The notes beneath the pieces were generated by a model, which saw only the letters and a list, made by a program, of their open reading frames with translations, was not told the origin of the DNA and searched no databases. From NCBI GenBank assembly GCA_030765065.1, contig CM060990.1, positions 281,445,341 to 281,509,340 of the forward strand: 64,000 bases of DNA, written 5' to 3'. Of this stretch, positions 57,919 through 64,000 are shown one piece after another (the first letter of the stretch is position 1; the number at the start of each line of letters is the position of its first letter). Source of the stretch: Deroplatys truncata. Lineage: Eukaryota > Arthropoda > Insecta > Mantodea > Mantidae. Position numbers and translations under genes: made by a program.

Positions 57919-60900
57919 TCAGCTGTGCTCAGAGGTAGCAGGATCTCTTGGAATAGAAAAATGTCCCCAGGCCATAGTTTTATGCGAGTTTTCAATCATA
58001 CAACGTTTGGTATTAAGCCCTCTCAATGCAATTTTGTTCATTTGTACTGTGTGAACGTTATGCTTACGACTTTGGAAAGTTGTTTGTTTGGCATAATGTG
58101 CTACATTCATGTCATTGAGACAAGATAGGTAATCATCAAAAGTTATTGAACGCATTGCAGCCTTTGAAACGCCTTTTGACTTCTTAACAATCTGACCATC
58201 AAAACGATATGAGTACAGCTTAGACCTTAGCCCAGCGTATTCTGTCATTAATTTGCCCGATAATTCGTCTTTAAATAAACCCATTACTTTCCTGTTTACC
58301 AGAGGTATCGAATATATGTTATCAGGTGGGTAATTGGTTGTATCAAAATGCTGAATGTTGGTTTTGATAAAATCATAAACATCTGTACTAGTTTCAAACA
58401 AAAATGAATCGGTATCCATGTAATTTAAAGACAAATCGTTTAGGTTCTTTTTCAGAATGTTATAATAAAAGTGGTACATCACATATTTAGAAATGTCAAG
58501 TATGGCCTGTCCTATGTATATGGGCTTACACATGTGAATTTCTTCCTTTGCCAGTTCGATACCCACTAGGTTCTCGTCAAATATAATGTAACGCAAAAAC
58601 GTTTGACGCGATATCAGCTTTTTCGCTTGTTTCCAACTGGTAACGAGACAAAAATCGTTATACTTACGTACATTTTCCATAAATTTTCCATAAACACAAT
58701 TATTCATTTTTTTCCATAGATTCTGACCGAATGTAGATTTCTGCTCAGCACGTTTTGCAGCGTTCAAGTCAATGTATGATTTTAACCAGAAGGATTGTTT
58801 GTAAGCCACTGCTCTATGTACGTATTTCAACTTCATTCCTAATTCTACACATTGCTGTAGATTACGGTAATGCAAGACATACTTAGACTTATCAGATAGT
58901 GTTGCAAGGAGCTTATTGCATGTATCCTTTGGAGGTATTTCGCTCTTTGGACACAGTGGAAGATCGTTGTGTTCGTCGTGAATGGCTTTAGGATATTCGA
59001 GATCGACTTCGAGCACATAACCCGTTTCCGAATCTGGCGGTACGGTTAAGAATTCTATTGCATTAAGTTCATCTCTATTTAACCATCTGAGTTCGCCACA
59101 TGGAGTTGCATGTCTTGCCATAACATACCCGTATAAGTTTGTACAATCGAAAAGTGCTAAGTATTTAGGTGGTAGAGATTCGTTGTATTCATTCATGTAC
59201 TTGTTATTGGCTTTGGAGTATCGCTGCGACACCGTGCAAAGCCCACCCCTGATTCCTGACTCGAAAAACTCTAGCATTTCTTTGTCGGTGATTAGCGATA
59301 ATTTTGTTTTAGTCGTCTTTAACATTGCCTGATAGGCCAACCCGGGAGCAGTGTAGAAATGGCACGGATCTAGTTTATATAAATTTAGGCAAACGTTTCT
59401 GAAAGTTTCAAAAATATCAGTCAATAACAATGTGTCAGTCTTAAGATATAGATCGCTGTATTCGCCTAAGTTTCTGATATTTAACTCTCGCCATACTGTT
59501 TGAGCATGCAAGTAATCCTCCGTTGTTATATCATCAAATTGTGATATATCTGGTAATGCGGTCTCTTTCAATTTCTCTACGCAATCCAGATATGTGTATG
59601 GAAATACGCCTTTACGTATCATTAGCTGCCGATGTGCAGGATTTTCGTATGCTCTGTTTGTATTTTTAAAGTCCTCGGGGTTTAGCATATCAGCTAAATT
59701 GCTCAATTTATCATCGAGGAATCTATAACTATCAAGAAATCTGAAATATATACTTTTTCCATTGGACGTATATCTCTTACTGAATGATAGATAGTTTTCA
59801 GATGTTTGTGAAATACATGATATGGGTTCTCGATCGTAAGCGAGATGTTTCACGAGAAAATGTGAATCGTAGTTTGACAGACAATGAAAAAATATCGGTA
59901 TGTAATTTGGTAACTTTCTATTCAGATTACACGAATTCTGGGCCGGTCCTATGAATCTACCGGTCAAATGGCAATGGTCTAATATTTTGTCAGATTCGGT
60001 CTCAAATTTATCTTCACACACATGACAGAAATCAGTATTTCTGAATTTTATTTTATCTGCATCGGTCATATATAACTCTTTGTTTTTCGAGTAAATATCG
60101 ATTACATCGCCTGCAATTACAGTTAATTCGCTGAAAAAATCTTGAATCGCATTAAGACCTCTAAAGATTCTGAATTTCGATAAGGAATCGTCATAATTGC
60201 ATACAAGGTTTAAAGCTATTGATACTGCTTTGTGTCTTTGTAGCGATCTCGTCCAACTGCTATCTGCGGAGGGCTGACATGAATGCACTTTTTAAGTGTT
60301 GATTCGATATCTGCATATGTGACAAATGGCACCGGAGAGCACTTCGAGTATGAATTGAATCGAATGGTGTCATTTACCCCTATTTCAGGCATACTAACAA
60401 CTTGAGATTTCATGCATCTCCTTTTATGTTTAGCTAGGTTGCTTTCATTCGAGAAGTATTTCATGCATGCCTCACATATACACATCCTACACTTGCGTTT
60501 AGTTAATTGTGAGGACAACAGGCGAGATAGGTCATTTATTAAGCAATAGTGTGATCTAGCTTCATCGGCAATTCTTAAGAGGTTCACATGATGCTCTTTA
60601 CGTTCCGAGGTTTGATATAATGGAATAATTGAATATTCGTCTATACCATATACCGTGATAGATATATTATCATTTTGCTTTTCAAATTTTTGTATGTCAT
60701 CTAAAGATACTGGAAACTTTATTCCTGCGAAATTAAATTCTTTAAACATATTGTACTTGGAGTACGAACTCACTCTATAGCTGTTACGCTTTACCGGAAA
60801 TTTGGATGCCAGTAGGCAATATCCGAAACATTTGTTATCAGTATTCCTAATATTGGTCACTGCTCTCTTGTGTTTTATGAAATCAGGCACTTTTATGTTA

Positions 60901-61456
60901 CAGCCTGCATTTAGCGGATCGTAGTGACAGAAATTTAGAATTAAGGAACATATTTGGTATAGTGATTTCGAACTGCTTTTCCATTCGAATGTATCAATGT
61001 TGAATAATATGGGATGTTTAAGTTTATTCTCATACCACTCGTTAATGTTTGTACCTTGTAAGATAGCATCCATTTTACTATTGAAATTAAATGTCTCGAT
61101 CTTTTCATTTTCGGGTGTTTGGATGACATATTTGCATACTAATGTGGCACATAGCTTTATTCCTGACAAATGACGAGCGAGATTGCTCCAAATTTCACTG
61201 CTAACGAGCGGTTGACATTCATCTAGAAATGTTTCAGGATCTATCATCCCCACCGAGTTTTCTATTTGACTCGTATAGATCCGATTTTTAAATGCCGATT
61301 CAATAGTCATGCATGCAAGATCCTTCTGCCTCTGTTCACTCACCGATTCTGTTCTTGGTTTCTTTGATGGAGACGCGCTATCATCTTTCGAGGTGTTCGG
61401 TGTCGTCCTCTTGTTCGGGGCTCCGGTCTTATTTGAGATCACGTGCACGTGTTCCT
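57919..61456 (-). pseudogene. Polinton 2 protein-primed DNA polymerase B (main exon), one frameshift
   Basis: Reading starts at the acceptor site after TTTCAATTTCAG (exon start 61456) and runs to 60216, then continues in the next frame from about 60288 to 57919. The shift falls at a run of five A (60289-60293), where one extra base would restore the frame. Domains in order: a lysine/serine-rich leader, a zinc finger (CICEACMKYFSNESNLAKHK) and exonuclease I (YADIEST) in the first frame; a C-x2-C/H-x-H motif (FCHVCEDKFETES, DHCHLTG), exonuclease II (NYDSHFLVKHL), exonuclease III (YSDLYLKTDTLLLTD), motif A (DCTNLYGYVMA), motif B (NNCVYGKFMEN) and motif C (YMDTDSFLFE) in the second. All catalytic motifs are intact. 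The enzyme would replicate the element from a protein primer. Confidence 0.9.
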
Positions 61457-62145
61457 CTGAAATTGAAATAAATGAGGTGTCATCAGTAATACATATTTGA
61501 TATCTTTTAAGCTGAAAAAATGTTCAGGTAAAGTTTTTTTTTTTAAAAAAAACTGAAATCGAATTTTCTTTTTTCGTGATATTAATTTGTTACTTTTTTG
61601 AAGCATGCATGAAAGCTGAAAAATCTATAACAAATAGTTCATTTTTATTTACAGTAATGTTTGATGTCAAGTATCTTTAAGCTGGAAATAATGTTGATTT
61701 TATTTCAAGTAAAGTTTTTTAAATCGAATTTTCTTTTTTCGTGATATTAATGTGTTACTTTTTTGAAGCATGCATGAAAGCTGAAACAAAAATATATAGT
61801 TCACTTTATTAAGGCTGAATACAAAATTGTCATTTTATTTCAAAGTAAAGTTTAAAACCTGAAATCTAATTTTCTTTAAAGCTGAAAAGAAAAATATCCC
61901 TTTTTAAGCATGAAATACACTTATATAACAAAACTGCTTCATTATTAATGTTTGATGCTACTGACATTAAAGTTATATATTAAAAAGAGGAAGTAGAATT
62001 TTACTTATAGCTGAAAAAGAAATATTGCCAAATTATATTTTTTGTTGAATGTTTAAGCTGAAAAAATTCTTATCTTATCCGATTACTTTAGTATTTTCAA
62101 AATGTAATGTTTTGTTTTAACACATACATGCGAACAATAACTCAC
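61457..62145 (-). other. Intron of the Polinton 2 PolB gene, with internal repeats
   Basis: It is bounded by GTGAGT (donor, minus strand, 62140-62145) and TTTCAATTTCAG (acceptor, 61457 side). A ~66-base sequence around AATCGAATTTTCTTTTTTCG occurs twice (about 61557-61622 and 61721-61786). AAGCTGAAAA-type words recur at least six times. Confidence 0.6.
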
Positions 62146-62232
62146 CTTTTCTTGTCATGGAGTCTAATTTTCTGTGGATTTCTTGTTTTACTGCAGTGTC
62201 TGCAGATGCATCTCCTTCGCTTGAGAATTCTC
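62146..62232 (-). CDS. Polinton 2 PolB upstream exon 3 (87 bases)
   Basis: It lies between CATGCAG (acceptor) and GTGAGT (donor) on the minus strand. One frame is open throughout (EFSSEGDASADTAVKQ, then HRKLDSMTRK) and joins the PolB main exon exactly in phase. Joining to exon 2 as I place it leaves the phase off by one base, so either one boundary is wrong or a base has been lost in the A-run at the end of exon 2. Confidence 0.5.
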
Positions 62233-62554
62233 CTGCATGTTTGAACTCGTTTGAAAATTATACAATTCATTATTGCAACGATCTGAGAAGTGAAAATAGT
62301 ATGTCATGAATAACATATATATGTTCATTTTATCGACTGGCTATAATCTGAAATTTCGAGATATTCATTTTTTTACACGTACAAAGACAAGATGTTTATC
62401 CATGCAGTATAATTATGTCAAATTAATCTTAAAAGGTCAAAAAGTTATAACTATTGCATTAAAAAAAGACATTAAGAATTTTTTTCTCTTTTCCGAGATG
62501 CATTATTTTTTTTCTGAACTGAGCTAACACATGCAAAAAACTTTTTTAATATAC

Positions 62555-63026
62555 CTTTTTTGTAAAAACGTAATCTTGTGACGTCGATACCCGCTAGCTA
62601 GCGTCTCTTGTCCCATGTACACAAGGTGATAGCCTCCTTCATTTATGGCAGTTTTCTGTTCTGTAGTCATACTCTTAAATCGCTCGGGAAGAAAGATCTG
62701 ATACTGATCTAATATTACTACGACGCGTTCCCCATATCTCGTGCAAAGCGTCTTCAGCTTGTTTATTTTGAGCGGTACGTTTATCTCCAGATCTGCAAGT
62801 TTCTTTGTTGGCACTATTGGAGCGCCTTCTCCAATTTCATTGAGCTGGCTTATGATTTGATCTGAAACATACAGACGCGTTTCAACAGGATTATATTATT
62901 TAGGTCACGAAAAAACACGGAAATAAAAGACACATTAAATCGATTGTTTGGGTCACTGAAGTATATGTAAAAAGACACACAGATCGAAATTGTAACAAAT
63001 AATAATTTTTTTCACTTACCATCCAT
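62555..63026 (-). CDS. Polinton 2 PolB-linked N-terminal exons 1 and 2
   Basis: Exon 1 is only ATGGATG (63026-63020) before GTAAGT. Exon 2 runs from 62861 after ATGTTTCAG to 62555 before GTATAT, and joins exon 1 in phase. The encoded domain includes KINKLKTLCTRYGERVVVIL, FLPERFKSM and YHLVYMGQETL. This pattern occurs at the start of Polinton genes in arthropods and looks like a small beta-barrel (OB-like) nucleic-acid-binding domain; that fold is my inference. It could also be a separate small gene ending after 62555. Confidence 0.6.
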
Positions 63027-63700
63027 GTTCTTTCCTGGCTGCGCACTTCTGTTGCAAATGGTCTTTTTTCGTACTCCCTTACACATTTTATATGTCCCCG
63101 ACGTTGTTAATCCCCCCTCCCCACAAACACTTGTTCTATGCTACAGTAACATGTCCAGCGGAATAAGTACTAAGTTCTTAAGAATGGTATCCTACGTCTT
63201 TATAAGTTCATTATACTATGCGCCTATTTTCCCTTCTCCTCCACGTATGCGCACGCAGTTATCTGACCATTGGCTGACATTCGTTCGTGACAAAAAATTA
63301 CCTTGTCCACCTGGCCCCTGTACTTACGATAATTATACCATTGGTAGGATCCGTGTTGCTGCTTCCTTTTTGCTACAGGCAATTTCTTACGCTACTTTCA
63401 GTTTTTCCATAACCTATAATTAGGTTCATTTATAAATTCTGAAGTCCTGGTTTCTCTCTATGCCTTCGGGTTACAGAGACGAGAGAACACATTGCCTTAA
63501 AAGACATTGCATTTGCATGTCTCAGCATTAGTTTTATCTGTGAGCTCGATATGCCGAGGAATCATCCACATGGTTTTTTTAAAGCATTTAATTTTAGTAA
63601 TTTATAGTTCATTGCTGTCTTGACCCTTCTGTTACTGATCCAGCGTGAACGGGAATCACTCGCATGGATTTCTTATTTTGCCTTCTTGATGAAAGATTCC
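63027..63700. other. Non-coding leader between PolB transcription start and the right terminal repeat
   Basis: The plus-strand open frame at 63025-63423 has no recognisable content, and I regard it as chance. The region should hold the PolB promoter; I cannot point to a definite TATA box. Confidence 0.5.
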
Positions 63701-64000
63701 AAGTTTTTACCTGCGGGGGGACTCGAAAACGTAGTTTGTTATGACGACGTAACGGTACACCTGACTCGAATATTATTAGCCCCTTAGTTGTTTTGCCTAT
63801 TTATAGCTCATTGCCTTCTTACTGAACGGGATCTCTTCTTCTTTGATTCATACATTAGTTTAGGAAAACAAAACCTTGGATATGACGAGATAACCGTACA
63901 CATAACTCGAATATTATTAGATCACATGTCCTCTGCCTCTGAATGCGGGAGCCATACATTAGTTTTTTTTAGCAAACGCGGTAACCGTACACATAACTCG
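63700..64000 (-). repeat. Right terminal inverted repeat region of Polinton 2 (truncated by the window)
   Basis: Three units end in GTACACNTNACTCGAATATTATTAG-type sequence (about 63751-63780, 63890-63920 and 63982-64000), spaced about 140 and 90 bases. The last one plus its inner neighbour (63949-64000) mirrors 49131-49182 perfectly. Confidence 0.85.

Larger units (their letters stand above)
49085..64000. mobile_element. Polinton/Maverick element 2, nearly complete
   Basis: A 52-base perfect inverted match (49131-49182 and 63949-64000) marks the terminal repeats; the right repeat continues past the window. Between them are the diagnostic Polinton genes: packaging ATPase, cysteine protease, major and minor capsid proteins, phospholipase A2-like protein, retroviral-type integrase and protein-primed DNA polymerase B. 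The element is at least 14.9 kb, within the 15-20 kb usual for the family. The left outer edge is not resolved. Confidence 0.95.

Noticed and set aside
63025-63423. 132-codon plus-strand open frame near the right end
   Set aside because: It overlaps the 5' end of the PolB transcript on the other strand, has no family pattern, and is hydrophobic/proline-rich in a way expected from AT/CT-rich DNA.

Overview
This is a stretch of a large, repeat-packed eukaryotic nuclear genome, almost certainly arthropod and probably an insect (inference from the mix of element families, not from any host gene). I find no convincing host gene. Nearly everything recognisable is a transposable element, and many are inserted inside one another.

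Layout. 1-1663: 3' end of a non-LTR retrotransposon (copy A) inserted in a tRNA-derived SINE head. 1740-3685: the DNA polymerase B (PolB) end of an old Polinton/Maverick, on the minus strand. 3690-6380: a decayed Mutator-like transposase gene and non-coding sequence. 6420-7260: CA-rich repeats. 7440-18360: a second decayed Polinton PolB, plus strand, broken by a mariner element (10583-11900) and by non-LTR copy B (12027-17970). 18360-25860: the Polinton's terminal repeats, broken by non-LTR copy C (19823-25458). The right Polinton end (about 10300-19810) is an inverted copy of the left one (1740-3685). 25860-33980: mostly AT-rich non-coding DNA with one tRNA-Val-like SINE, a non-LTR RNase H remnant and a second SINE family. 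33977-45347: a decayed Ty3/Gypsy-type LTR retrotransposon with 5-bp target duplication GTAGT, carrying a hairpin insert in its left LTR, two SINEs, and non-LTR copy D (37977-43918). 45842-46110: another SINE. 46190-46840: a Tc1-like transposase remnant. 48484-48990: a five-unit, about 103-bp tandem repeat.

49080-64000 (continuing past the window): a nearly complete second Polinton/Maverick with terminal inverted repeats. Its genes form a virus-like set: a packaging ATPase, an adenovirus-type cysteine protease, a double-jelly-roll major capsid protein, a minor capsid protein, a phospholipase A2-like virion protein, a fibre-like protein, a retrovirus-type integrase with a C-terminal chromodomain, and a protein-primed PolB. 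The integrase, ATPase, phospholipase-like and two small genes look open. The major capsid gene has one stop, the minor capsid gene one stop and two frameshifts, and the fibre-like gene, one unknown gene and PolB each have one frameshift. Two transcription units carry spliceosomal introns by my reading. Replication would be by PolB, integration by the integrase, and particle formation by the capsid, protease and ATPase genes, so this copy looks recently active but probably unable to make particles alone.

Nesting gives a relative age order: the first Polinton and the Gypsy element are hosts; the mariner, SINEs and non-LTR copies B, C and D came later, each with its own target-site duplication.
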